Source of the DNA: CAWDZK01 sp963726615
GTDB taxonomy: Bacteria > Actinomycetota > Actinomycetes > JACCUZ01
DNA length: 64,000 nt
Direction: 5' to 3'
NCBI GenBank assembly: GCA_963726615.1
Contig: CAVSCX010000003.1
Location: forward strand, 248,001 to 312,000
Numbering within the stretch: the stretch's first letter is position 1; each line of letters begins with the position of its first letter. Below the pieces are notes generated by a model that was not told the origin of the DNA, searched no databases, and worked only from the letters and a program-made list of their open reading frames with translations. The position numbers were made by a program, and so were the translations under genes. Positions 8,449 to 21,700 of this stretch are shown here, piece by piece.

Positions 8449-10359
8449 TCAGGCAGCGAGGACGAGCAGGGCGGCAGGCAGCAGGGTGAGCACGAGCGGG
8501 ACCAGCGCCACGACGACCAGCGGTGCGGGGGTCGCCATCGCGTCCCGCTGCCGCGCGGTGAGGTAGCGGACCAGGGCTGCCGGGTCCATCCCCGGGTCGA
8601 CGACGGTGCGGGTGCCCCCCGGGACGACCAGGCCGGTGCGCGCCTCGAACTCCTCCCACGCCCCGTCGTCACCGGTGGTGCCGACGGCGTCGAGCAGCCG
8701 GGCCGCCTCGGCGGTCTGGGCCTGCTGCAGCTGCTCGGCCGCGACGATCCGCCGGGCGGTCCGCCGCCGGAGGGCGTACGGCGGGGTGTTCGCCACCCAG
8801 GTCCAGCGGACGCCGAGTGCGGTGAGGACGGCCGCCGCCGCGAGCACCGCTGCGCCGCCGGCGCCCATCCCGGACCACCAGGCGCCCGCGACCGCTGTTC
8901 GTCCGGCGACGGCGGCCGGCACCACGAGCAGCGCGACGGCCCGGGCGGAGGACACCAGGGCCCGGCCGCGGCCGGCCATCGCGTCGTCCTCGGGCGGCCC
9001 GAGCTCGACGGGGTGCTCCGGCGGCTCCGGCGGCTCCGGCCGCTCCGGCCGCTCCGGCGGGGACGCGTCCGGTCCCCCCACGGCAGGTCCCGCGCCCGAC
9101 ACGGCTGCAGTGGCGAACGGCGGCGGCGCGAACGGCGGCGGAGCAGTCCCGTTGCTGCCGCCGGCGACAGCGACGGGGCCGGCTTCGGCCCGGGCGACCA
9201 GCGGTGACCTGCCAGGGGTGTCGGCCGCCGACGACACGGCCGCGGACCGGGTCGTCCGCAGGTCCGCGGAGCTCCGCTCGGCGGCGCGCAGGTCCACCGG
9301 GCGCAGGTCCACCTCGCGCAGGTCGAGGGGCGTGTCCGTCCCCGCCTGCCGGGCCGCGGCCTCGCGGCGGGCCTCCTCGGCGGCCTCGGCAGCCTCGAGG
9401 GCGGCGAGCTCCCGGTGCACCGCAGCGTCCTGGGCCGCCTCCGCGTCGGCGGCGCGGGACTCCGCAGCGCGTCGCCGGGCCACGGCGGCCTCGGCCGCGG
9501 CCCGCTCGCTGGCCGCGACCGCCGCCGCGGCCTGCGCCTGCTCCTCTGCCGTCCGGCGAGCCTGGGAGGCCGCGCCGGCCGTCCGCAGCTCCCTCTCGGC
9601 GCGCGCCAGCGCCTCTTCCGCGGCCCGCTCCGCCGCCTCGCGGCTCCGCTGCACCTCGTCGGCAGCTGCTCGCTCGCGCGCGGCGCGCGCCATCGCCTCC
9701 TCGGCCAGGTGCTCGGCCTCCTCCCGGCGCAGCATCGCGTCGTGGGCGGCGCGCCGCTGGGCGGCAACAGTCTCCTCGAGACCAGCGAGCGAGACGTGGT
9801 TGCCCCGGGTCGCCTGCTCCGGCTGCCGCGGACCGGCTGCGCGCGCGACAACCTCCCAGGACGCCCTCGTGGCGGCGGACTGGCGCACAGCCTCGTCGCG
9901 GGTCCGTTGCTGGCGCGCCATGGAGCGCTCGTACGCCCGCTGCCGCTCGACCCGGAGCCGGCGCTCCTCCTCGATCCCGGTACGGACGGCCGCCTCGTCG
10001 TACGCGTCGCTCTCCGCCTGCTCCTGGGCGGTCACGCCACCGCCGAGTGCCACCGCCAGGTCGTGCACCGAGTCGCCGCGTCGCCGGGTGGCCTCACGCC
10101 GCGGGACCCTGCGCTGCTCGTCGGGCGTCCCGATCTCCAGCAGCGGCGCCAGGACGGCTCCGGACAGCTCGCGGGAGGCTCGCCGCAGGGCCGGACCGCG
10201 GTCCGAACCGAGGGCGAGCGCCAGCACGACACCGAGCAGTCCGGCGACGCCGACGAGGAAGGACAGCAGGAGCACGCCGACGCCGGCCTGGCTCCCGCCG
10301 GCCGCAGCGAGCAGCAGGACGGGACCGGCGTGCCGGGTCACCTGCCTGCTGGGCCCCAC
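8449..10359 (-). CDS. Large coiled-coil membrane protein of unknown function
   Basis: A 636-residue protein I cannot assign to a family. Order of parts: a hydrophobic helix near residues 26-50; a long Ala/Glu/Arg-rich coiled coil from about 100 to 335; a short pentapeptide-like stretch DLREVDLRPVDLRAAE near 345; a disordered Pro/Ala region with PERPERPEPPEPPE near 430; two hydrophobic helices around 470-520; a charged segment; and a final hydrophobic helix at the C-terminus. The GTG start at 10359 has a GGGGGAG Shine-Dalgarno sequence 8 nt upstream and a TACATT -10 box further up. The 3' end of mazG lies 66 bp upstream. A scaffold or envelope-spanning role is speculation. Confidence 0.7.
   Translation of the reverse strand: MGPSRQVTRHAGPVLLLAAAGGSQAGVGVLLLSFLVGVAGLLGVVLALALGSDRGPALRRASRELSGAVLAPLLEIGTPDEQRRVPRREATRRRGDSVHDLAVALGGGVTAQEQAESDAYDEAAVRTGIEEERRLRVERQRAYERSMARQQRTRDEAVRQSAATRASWEVVARAAGPRQPEQATRGNHVSLAGLEETVAAQRRAAHDAMLRREEAEHLAEEAMARAARERAAADEVQRSREAAERAAEEALARAERELRTAGAASQARRTAEEQAQAAAAVAASERAAAEAAVARRRAAESRAADAEAAQDAAVHRELAALEAAEAAEEARREAAARQAGTDTPLDLREVDLRPVDLRAAERSSADLRTTRSAAVSSAADTPGRSPLVARAEAGPVAVAGGSNGTAPPPFAPPPFATAAVSGAGPAVGGPDASPPERPERPEPPEPPEHPVELGPPEDDAMAGRGRALVSSARAVALLVVPAAVAGRTAVAGAWWSGMGAGGAAVLAAAAVLTALGVRWTWVANTPPYALRRRTARRIVAAEQLQQAQTAEAARLLDAVGTTGDDGAWEEFEARTGLVVPGGTRTVVDPGMDPAALVRYLTARQRDAMATPAPLVVVALVPLVLTLLPAALLVLAA
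9016..9061 (-). repeat. 9-bp tandem repeat encoding a PPE/PER tract
   Basis: About five imperfect copies of ctccggcgg/ctccggccg lie in the coiled-coil protein gene and encode the PERPEPPEPPE stretch. It may vary in copy number between strains. Confidence 0.6.
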
Positions 10360-10398
10360 AGGTCGTCTCCCCCCGGAGATCGGTGGTCAGGACCCCTT

Positions 10399-10404
10399 AA
10401 TGTA
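10399..10404 (-). promoter_or_regulatory. -10 box of the coiled-coil protein gene
   Basis: TACATT on the minus strand, about 40 nt upstream of the GTG at 10359. Unlike many promoters here it leaves a short leader with a Shine-Dalgarno sequence. Confidence 0.5.
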
Positions 10405-10425
10405 CGGCGCGGAGCGAGATCGTGG

Positions 10426-11403
10426 TCACGAAGCGTGATAATTGCCGGCCGCCTCCGCGGCCCGCACCCGGTCGGCGTAACGGGTAGCGACAGCGCGCAG
10501 CTCGGACTCCGGGTCCAGCCGGGCGGCGCGGGCAGCCACGACCAACGCCATCAGCCGGTCGCCGAGGCCGTCGCCGTCCACGGGCGCCACCTGGACGCCG
10601 TTCTTCTCCGCCCGGTGGACCAGCTTGGTCGCGAGGGCGAGGGCCGGAAGCGCCAGGGGCACCCCGTCGAGGGCGGACGTGCGCCCCTTCTCGGCGGTCT
10701 TCGCCCGCTCCCAGCCGGCCTCCACGTCGGCGGCGGTATCCGCGGTCGCGCCGCCGAACACGTGCGGGTGCCGCCGGACCAGCTTGTCGACGATGTCACC
10801 GGCGACGTCGTCGACCGACCAGGCGTCGTCCGGGTGCTCGGCGGCGATCCGGGCGTGGAAGACCACCTGGAGCACCAGGTCGCCGAGCTCCTCGCGCAGA
10901 TGGGCGCGGTCGCCTGTGTCGATCGCCTCGAGCGTCTCGTAGGTCTCCTCGAGCAGGTAGGTCGCCAGCGACGCGTGGGTCTGCTCGGCGTCCCAGGGAC
11001 AGCCGCCGGGCGAGCGCAGCCGGTCCATCACCGCGACAAGGTCGAGCAACCGGGCTCCGGGGAGGTCGTAGGAGCCGGGCAGCACCTCGAGCTCGACCAC
11101 CGATGCGCCGCTCTCCACCAGCTCCCCCAGCGCAAGACCGAGCCGCGGGTCGCCGTCGGCGCCGACCAGCCAGACGGCGGTTCCGCCGTCGGCGAGGCCG
11201 AGCAGCTCCGTGGCCAGGGCCCGGGGCTCGGTGCCCGACGGCTCCAGGACCTCGACCCCCTCGGCCTCGACGTACGGCGTGAGCGGGTGCCCGGGCGCGG
11301 CGAGGACGACAGCGCCGGAGCGCAGGGCGTCCCAGGCCGCTGCCACCAGCAGTCCGGGCGCGACGCGGGGGGACGTGGGGAGCAGGACGAGCCGGCCGCT
11401 CAC
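10426..11403 (-). CDS. mazG: Nucleoside triphosphate pyrophosphohydrolase MazG
   Basis: A 325-residue MazG that hydrolyses NTPs and dNTPs to monophosphates and pyrophosphate. After an extra N-terminal region of about 105 residues, the all-alpha NTP-PPase domain starts at VMDRLRSPGGCPWDAEQTH. The EExxE metal motif is in YLLEETYETLEAID and the second metal block in LREELGDLVLQVVFHA; WERAKTAEKGR is also canonical. The N-terminal extension is shared with mycobacterial MazG. GTG 11403 is the only start that removes the spurious upstream frame. It lies 10 bp after the lipoprotein gene in the mfd operon. Confidence 0.95.
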   Translation of the reverse strand: MSGRLVLLPTSPRVAPGLLVAAAWDALRSGAVVLAAPGHPLTPYVEAEGVEVLEPSGTEPRALATELLGLADGGTAVWLVGADGDPRLGLALGELVESGASVVELEVLPGSYDLPGARLLDLVAVMDRLRSPGGCPWDAEQTHASLATYLLEETYETLEAIDTGDRAHLREELGDLVLQVVFHARIAAEHPDDAWSVDDVAGDIVDKLVRRHPHVFGGATADTAADVEAGWERAKTAEKGRTSALDGVPLALPALALATKLVHRAEKNGVQVAPVDGDGLGDRLMALVVAARAARLDPESELRAVATRYADRVRAAEAAGNYHAS

Positions 11404-11413
11404 CGGGCGGACC

Positions 11414-12030
11414 TCAGTTCTGGATCTCGGCGGCCGGTGTCGCCAGGCCGCCGCTGACGAGCGGCTGGACGCCGGCGCGGGTCCGCCAGGTGCCGTAGCG
11501 CGGGTTGACCCGGATGTCCATGGCCCGGCCCGTGGCGATGAGCTCGCTGGTGGTGCGGGCCAGGGTCTCCTGCGAGCGGGGGTCGCCGCCGACGGCGAGT
11601 GCGGCGACGATCCTGCGGTAGAGCACCTGGTCCTTGAACCAGCGGTCGATCTTCGACGGCGCGAGCACCACCGGCGACTGCCCGGCCGCGAGCTGACGCA
11701 GCAGGCCGGAGCGGCCGCCGACGCTCGGGAGCAGCGCCTCGCGCTGCCTCGCCACCGCGGCGGGACTGGCGGACACGCCGACCTTCTTCGCCTCCTCGGC
11801 GATGATCCGGGACAGGATCTCGCGCTCGAGCAGGGCGCGCTGGACCTCGCCCGTGCTCGCCCCGGGCACCTCCGCCACGTAGGCGCGGGCACTGGCCTGC
11901 AGCTCGTCGACGGAGATGCGGTGCCCGTCGACCACCGCGGCGGAGCCGAGCCGTTCCTGGACACCGCAGCCGGTGAGGCCCGCGGCGGCGAGCGTCGCGA
12001 CGAGGAGGGCGGCGGTGCGGGTCAGGCGGC

Positions 12031-12034
<4 letters not shown>
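11414..12034 (-). CDS. SurA N-terminal domain lipoprotein (putative chaperone)
   Basis: A 206-residue predicted lipoprotein. The signal peptide ends in the lipobox LTGC, with Cys23 as the modified residue. The mature part resembles the N-terminal domain of SurA/PrsA: AAVVDGHRISVDELQASARAY near 32-52, then helices ending in EILSRIIAEEAKKVGV. No PPIase domain follows, so it would be a chaperone-type protein at most. The ATG overlaps the mfd stop as ATGA. The order mfd-lipoprotein-mazG is common in actinobacteria. An envelope folding role is inferred. Confidence 0.85.
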
Positions 12035-15606
<3,572 letters not shown>

Positions 15607-15732
15607 GGCGGTCGGCTCCTGGGTCAGGCACTCGAGGACTTGTCGGCGCAGCACGTCGGCCCCGATCCGCGAGGCGGCCGGGGCACCGCCCCAGCGTACG
15701 ACGCCCCACCGACCCCCCACCCGCCCGCTGCG

Positions 15733-15822
15733 ATCGACCACGTATGGCAGGTGGGTGATGGCTTCCGCGGGCGTACACACCTGCCGGGGCGACTACGCGC
15801 CTGCCATACGTGGTCGATGGCG
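15733..15822. repeat. Palindromic dispersed repeat, copy A
   Basis: Perfect 19-bp inverted arms, 15733-15751 and 15800-15818, flank a 48-nt spacer that itself holds ggcaggtg / cacctgcc inverted segments. The stretch 15747-15822 aligns without gaps to 43305-43380 with 60 of 76 positions identical by my count. The minus strand of this copy also resembles copy B. It sits in the 323-bp mfd-ppc divergent region. No other function is evident there apart from the ppc promoter. Confidence 0.85.
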
Positions 15823-15917
15823 GTCGACTGGCCACGGGGGCGGCAGGGTGGGGCTGACGTACGCCGAAACGCGTCTCGGATCGCGGGCCCGCGGGTCTCG
15901 CAGCGTGGTCGGAGTCC

Positions 15918-15923
15918 TATCGT
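15918..15923 (+). promoter_or_regulatory. -10 box of ppc (leaderless)
   Basis: TATCGT, then 6 nt to the GTG at 15930. Confidence 0.6.
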
Positions 15924-15929
15924 CGAGAG

Positions 15930-18674
15930 GTGTCCGAGACCACCGTCGGCCGGTCCGAAGGCCCGTCGAGCGACGGCGCCCAGGCCGCCCTGCGCGCGGA
16001 CGTCCGCCGGCTGGGAAACCTGCTCGGCGAGTCCCTGGTCCGCCAGGAGGGACCGGAGCTGCTCGCCCTGGTCGAGGACGTCCGGGCGCGCAGCCGCGAG
16101 GACCCCAGCGGTCTGGCTGCGCTGCTCGAGGACGTCGACCTGGACACCGCCGCGCGGCTGGTCCGTGCCTTCGGCACCTACTTCCACCTGGCCAACGTCA
16201 CCGAGCAGGTCCACCGCGCCCGCGAGATGCGGACCGAGCGGGCGGGGAAGGGCGGCTGGCTGGCGCAGACCGCCGAGCGCATCAGGGCGGCCGGCCTGCC
16301 CGCGGACGAGGTCGGCTCCCTGGTCGCCCGGCTCGCGGTCCGGCCGGTGTTCACCGCCCACCCCACCGAGGCAGCCCGCCGGTCGATCCTGTCGAAACGG
16401 CGTCGGGTCGCCGACCTGCTCGACGCCGAGGACGACCCGCGAGCGGATCGGCGGATCGCCGAGGTCATCGACCTCCTGTGGCAGACCGCGGAGCTGCGCC
16501 ACGACCGGCCCGAGCCGGTCGACGAGGCACGCAACGCGGCGTACTACCTCGACGAGCTGATGCTGCACACAGTCGCGGACGTGCTGGAGGAGCTGTCCGA
16601 CCAGCTCGCGACGCTCGGGGTCGACCTGCCGGCGGACGCACGGCCGCTGCGGTTCGGCAGCTGGATCGGCGGCGACCGCGACGGCAACCCGAACGTCACC
16701 CCGGAGGTGACCCGCGAGGTCCTGGTCCTGCAGCACGGCCACGCGCTGCGAGACCTCACCGCGCTGGTCGACGACCTGATGGCGGACCTGTCGTCCTCGG
16801 AACAGCTGGTGGGCGCCAGCGACGAGCTGCTGAGCAGCATCGAGCGAGACCTCGCGGCTCTGCCCGACCTGCCCTCGCGGGTACGCCGCATCAACGCCGA
16901 CGAGCCCTACCGTCTCAAGGGACGGTGCATGCAGCTCAAGCTCGCGCACACCCGCGACCGGATCGCAGCAGGCGCGGCGCACCGGCAGGGGCACGACTAC
17001 CTGGGCACGGCCGAGCTGCTCTCCGACCTGCAGCTGATGCGGGACTCGTTGGCCACGCACCGGGCCGCCCTCGCTGCACAGGGGCGGCTGGACCGGTTGC
17101 TGCGGGTCGTGTCCACCTTCGGCCTGCACCTGGCCACCCTCGACGTGCGCGAGCACGCCGACTCCCACCACCATGCCCTGGCCCAGATGTTCGACCGGCT
17201 CGGTGAGCTGTCCTGGCGGTACGCCGACCTGCCCCGCCGCAACCGGCTGGACCTGCTGCGCAAGGAGCTCGCCGGCCGCCGGCCCCTGGGTCCGCAGCAG
17301 GCGATCCTCGACGAGGCCGGCGCCCGCACCCTGGCAGTCTTCACGACGATCCGGGAGGCCCTGGACACCCTCGGCCCGGAGGTCTGCGAGAGCTACATCG
17401 TCTCGATGACCCGGGGCGCCGACGACCTGCTCGCCGCGGTCCTGCTGGCCCGCGAGGCGGGCCTCGTCGACCTCCACGACGGCGTGGCCAGGATCGGGTT
17501 CGTTCCGCTGCTGGAGACCGTGTCCGAGCTGCGCGAAGCCGGCCGGGTCCTCGACGAGCTGCTGGTCGACCCGTCGTACCGCCGGCTGGTGCAGCTGCGC
17601 GGTGACGTGCAGGAGGTGATGCTCGGCTACTCCGACTCCAACAAGGAGGCGGGCATCGCGACCTCGCAGTGGGAGATCCACCGGGCCCAGCGCCAGCTGC
17701 GCGACGTCGCCGTCCGCCACGGGGTGCGGCTGCGGCTCTTCCACGGTCGAGGCGGCACCATCGGGCGAGGTGGCGGCCCGACGCACGACGCGATCCTCGC
17801 CCAGCCGTGGGGCACCCTCGACGGCGAGATCAAGGTCACCGAGCAGGGCGAGGTCATCAGCGACAAGTACTCCCTGCCGGCGCTGGCCCGCGAGAACCTC
17901 GAGCTCACCCTCGCCGCCACGCTCGAGGCGACCGTGCTCCACCGCGAGCCCCGGACCTCGTCGGCTCAGCTGGACCGCTACGACCGGGTCATGGACGTGC
18001 TGTCCGACGCCGCGCACACCGCCTACAAGCGACTGGTGGAGGACCCGGACCTGCCGGCGTACTTCGTCCAGTCGACCCCTGTCGAGCTGCTCACCGACCT
18101 GAACATGGGCTCCCGGCCGTCCCGCCGGCCGGACAGTGGCGCCGGCCTCACCGGTCTCCGGGCGATCCCGTGGGTGTTCGGCTGGACCCAGTCGCGCCAG
18201 GTCGTGCCCGGCTGGTTCGGCGTCGGGTCCGGGCTGGCCGCGGTGCGGGAGGCGGGTCTCGGCGAGGTGCTCGACGAGATGTACGACGGGTGGCACTTCT
18301 TCCGCACGTTCCTGTCCAACGTCTCGATGACGCTGGCCAAGACCGACCTGCGGATCGCCGCGCACTACGTCGACTCGCTCGTCGACCCGGACCTGCGCCA
18401 CCTGTTCGCGGTCGTCCGCGCCGAGCACGACCGCACCGAGCAGGAGGTGCTGACCGTCACCCGCGAGGCGTCGTTGCTCGGGTCGAACCCCCTGCTCGCC
18501 CGGACGCTCCAGGTGCGCGACGCCTACCTGGACCCCATCAGCTACCTGCAGGTGTCGCTGCTGCGCCGGTCCCGCGCCGACGCCGAGGCCGGACGGGCAC
18601 CCGAGCCGCGGCTGCGCGAGGCCCTGCTGCTCACTGTCAACGGCATCGCCGCCGGCCTGCGCAACACCGGCTGA
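15930..18674 (+). CDS. ppc: Phosphoenolpyruvate carboxylase
   Basis: A 914-residue enzyme that carboxylates PEP to oxaloacetate to refill the TCA cycle. The catalytic histidine is in VFTAHPTEAARRS (about 140-152). WIGGDRDGNPNV, GYSDSNKEAG (about 567), FHGRGGTIGRGGGPTH (about 604) and the C-terminal RNTG, equivalent to the usual QNTG, are present. Length is normal for a bacterial PEPC. The GTG at 15930 follows a TATCGT box by 6 nt. Its neighbour mfd is divergent. Confidence 0.98.
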   Translation: MSETTVGRSEGPSSDGAQAALRADVRRLGNLLGESLVRQEGPELLALVEDVRARSREDPSGLAALLEDVDLDTAARLVRAFGTYFHLANVTEQVHRAREMRTERAGKGGWLAQTAERIRAAGLPADEVGSLVARLAVRPVFTAHPTEAARRSILSKRRRVADLLDAEDDPRADRRIAEVIDLLWQTAELRHDRPEPVDEARNAAYYLDELMLHTVADVLEELSDQLATLGVDLPADARPLRFGSWIGGDRDGNPNVTPEVTREVLVLQHGHALRDLTALVDDLMADLSSSEQLVGASDELLSSIERDLAALPDLPSRVRRINADEPYRLKGRCMQLKLAHTRDRIAAGAAHRQGHDYLGTAELLSDLQLMRDSLATHRAALAAQGRLDRLLRVVSTFGLHLATLDVREHADSHHHALAQMFDRLGELSWRYADLPRRNRLDLLRKELAGRRPLGPQQAILDEAGARTLAVFTTIREALDTLGPEVCESYIVSMTRGADDLLAAVLLAREAGLVDLHDGVARIGFVPLLETVSELREAGRVLDELLVDPSYRRLVQLRGDVQEVMLGYSDSNKEAGIATSQWEIHRAQRQLRDVAVRHGVRLRLFHGRGGTIGRGGGPTHDAILAQPWGTLDGEIKVTEQGEVISDKYSLPALARENLELTLAATLEATVLHREPRTSSAQLDRYDRVMDVLSDAAHTAYKRLVEDPDLPAYFVQSTPVELLTDLNMGSRPSRRPDSGAGLTGLRAIPWVFGWTQSRQVVPGWFGVGSGLAAVREAGLGEVLDEMYDGWHFFRTFLSNVSMTLAKTDLRIAAHYVDSLVDPDLRHLFAVVRAEHDRTEQEVLTVTREASLLGSNPLLARTLQVRDAYLDPISYLQVSLLRRSRADAEAGRAPEPRLREALLLTVNGIAAGLRNTG

Positions 18675-18702
18675 ACCGCCGCGGCGCACACAAGTCGCGC
18701 TC

Positions 18703-18708
18703 TAGGCT
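18703..18708 (+). promoter_or_regulatory. -10 box of the cyclase/AAA gene (leaderless)
   Basis: TAGGCT, then 6 nt to the GTG at 18715, so this gene can be transcribed apart from ppc although it lies only 40 bp downstream. Confidence 0.6.
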
Positions 18709-18714
18709 GCACCC

Positions 18715-21700
18715 GTGACGGCATGCTCGGCCTGCCGGGCCGACCTGACGCCGGGTGCGCTGTTCTGTGCCACTTGCGGCGCTCCGGTCGTTAGCGTCGG
18801 GACTCCCGAGGAGACCGTCCGGCGCACCGTGACCGTCGTGTTCTGCGACCTCACCGGCTCGACCGCCCTCGGCGAGTCACGCGACCCGGAGCTCATGCGG
18901 TCGGTGGTCACCCGCTACTTCCGCGCCGTCAGTGCGGTGATGGAGCGCTACGGCGGCACGGTCGAGAAGTTCATCGGCGACGCCGTCATGACGGTGTTCG
19001 GTGTGCCGGAGCTGCACGAGGACGACGCGGTGCGGGCGGTGCGCGCCGCGAGCGCCGCACGCGTCGCGGTCGACGCGCTCAACGACGAGCTGCAGCGCGA
19101 CCACGGACTGCGGCTGGCGGTCCGGCTGGGCGTCGAGACCGGCATGGTCGTCGTCGGCGACGGGCACCGCGGGACGGTTGCCACCGGGGACGCCGTCAAC
19201 GTGGCCGCACGCCTCGAGCAGGTCGCCGCACCCGGCGAGGTCGTGGTTGGTCCGGCCGCGTGGCGGCTGGTGCGCGAAGTCGCGACCGGCGAGGCGCTGG
19301 ACCCGTTGGCCCTGAAGGGGAAGAGTGCCGGCGTCGAGGCCTGGCGTCTGGTGTCGGTGGCCGACGAGCGAGAGACCGAGCGGCAGCCGACGCGCACGCG
19401 GCTCGTCGGCCGCGGCCGCGAGCTGGCGCTGCTGGGCCAGACCTTCGAGCGGTGCACGGCCGAGCGCGTCTGCCACCTGGTGACTCTGCTCGGGGTCCCG
19501 GGCGTCGGCAAGACACGACTGGCCGCCGCCTTCATCGACGGCCTCCCCGCCGGCACGCGCGTCCTCCGCGGCCGTTGCCTCCCGTACGGCGACGCCATCG
19601 GGCTCTGGCCGCTGCGCGAGGTGCTGCGCACGGCTGCCGGGGCGACGCCGGCCACGCCCGACGACAAGGTCCGCGACCGGCTGCGCAGCGTGCTCGGGGA
19701 CGACGCCGACGCCTCGGCCGTCGCCGAGCGCCTGGGCGTGCTCGCCGGCCGATCCGGTGCGGCACCGACGAAGGACGAGACGGCGTGGGCGGTCCGCCGG
19801 CTGCTGGAGGCCCTCGGCCGCACCGGACCGGTCGCGGTCGTCGTCGACGACGTGCACTGGGCCGATCCCGTCCTGGTGGACGTCCTCGACCACCTGGCGG
19901 ACTGGACGCGTGACACCGCGCTGCTGCTGGTCTGCGTCTCGCGGCCCGAGCTGCTCGACTCCCGCCCGACGTGGGGCGGCGGCCGGGTGAACGCGACCAG
20001 CCTGCTCCTAGCGCCGCTCGGCGCCGCCGAGACCGCGGACCTGGTCGCGGCGCTGGCGGGGGACGACGCAGTGGCGCCGGACGTCGCCGCCCGGGTTCGC
20101 GACGCGTCGGCCGGCGTCCCGCTCTACGCCGAGCACCTGTTCGCGATGCTGGTGGAGGACGGCCGGGTCGCGCTGACCGCCGGGACGTGGAGCTGGACGG
20201 CCGCCGGCGGGAGCCTGGATGCACCACCGACGATCGCCGCCATCCTCGCGACCCGGCTCGCGCACCTGGACCCCATGCCTCGCGAGGTGCTGGACGCGGC
20301 TTCCGTCATCGGCGAGGTCTTCTACCGTGGCGCCGTCGTCGAGCTGCTCGGTGACGTCGAGGAGGCCGACACCAGCGCCGCACTCACCGCGCTGCTGCGT
20401 CGGCAGCTGGTGCGCCCGGACGTGTCGGACATCGCCGGCGAGGACGCGATGCGCTTCGTGCACATCCTCGTCCAGGACGTCACCTACAACGCGATCAGCA
20501 AGGCACGGCGGGCGGAGCTGCACCTGCGGCTGGCCAAGTGGCTGGCCAAGCGGGTCGATGCCGGCGAGGGGGTCGACGCCTTCGTCGGGCACCACCTGGC
20601 CGCAGCGGTCCTGCTCCGCGACGACATCGGAACGCGCGACGACATGACCCGCCGGGCGGCCGCCGAGGCCGTCGAGGTGCTGCGCCGGGCCGCCGGCCGC
20701 ATCGACTCGCAGGACCCGGCCGGTGCCATGGCGTTGCTAGCCCGGGCGGCTGAGGTCACTGACGACCCGGCGGAGGAGGCCGGTCTGCAGTGCCGCCGCC
20801 TGATGCTGGCCCGCAACACCAACGACCTCGCGGGCGGGATCTCGGCGCTCCGCCTCGCGCACGAGGCCGCACTGCGCTCGGGCGACGGGCGGCGGCAGCT
20901 CATCGTCCGGGTCATGGGCAGCACGCTCGCCACCCAGCTCCCACACCTCGGCCTCGCGGGGTTGTCGGACACGGAGCTGGCAGCCGCCCGGGAACGGTTC
21001 GCCGCCGCAGGGGACGAGGAGGGCCTCGTCGCCGTCCTCAACGCGCTGGTCGACCGCGGAACCTTGCACGCGCGCTGGGGGGAGTGCCTGACGCTGGCCG
21101 ACGAGATCGCGGCGGTCGCGGCGCGCACCGGCGACCTCGCCTCGCTCGTCGCGGCACGGCTGGACCAGCTCGGTGCGTGCGTGTGGGGGCCGCTCCCGGC
21201 AGACGAGGCCCTGGTGCGCACCGAGCGGCTGCTGGCCGACCCCGTGCTGCAGGTCGGCGAGCTCCTCGTCAAGGTCCGCAGCACCAGAGCGGCCGTGCTC
21301 GCCATGCTCGACCTTCCGGATGCCGCCAGGCTCGAGCTCGGTGCGGCGCTCGCGCTGATGTCCGAGCTTCACCTGTCGAGGCTCACCGACGAGATGCTGA
21401 TCGGCTACGTGTACTGGCTGTTGCGCGACCTCGACCGGGCTGCCGAGACGTTTCGGTCCGGGGTCGACGTGCTCGAGGCTCAAAGCGAGGTCGGCTGGCT
21501 CTCGACAATGCTGCCCATGCTCGGCGAGGTGCTGCTGCTCCAGGGCGACGTGGCAGGGGCCCGCCGCTGTGCCGAGCGTGCCCGCGACATCTGCCCACCG
21601 ACGGACATCGAGTCCAACTCGCGGTGGCGTGCCCTCATGGCCCGGGTCGAGTCCCTCGCGGGTCGGCACGAGGAGGCAGTCCAGCTGGCGATCGAGGCGG

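Noticed and set aside
15607..15780. An N-terminal extension of Mfd to 15780
   Set aside because: The frame is open but crosses the palindromic repeat. GTG 15606 gives the usual N-terminus and length and has AGGAG upstream.
15760..15830. A small conserved peptide encoded by both repeat copies
   Set aside because: Copies A and B translate to similar short peptides, but both strands of copy A do so because it is a palindrome. There is no start signal.
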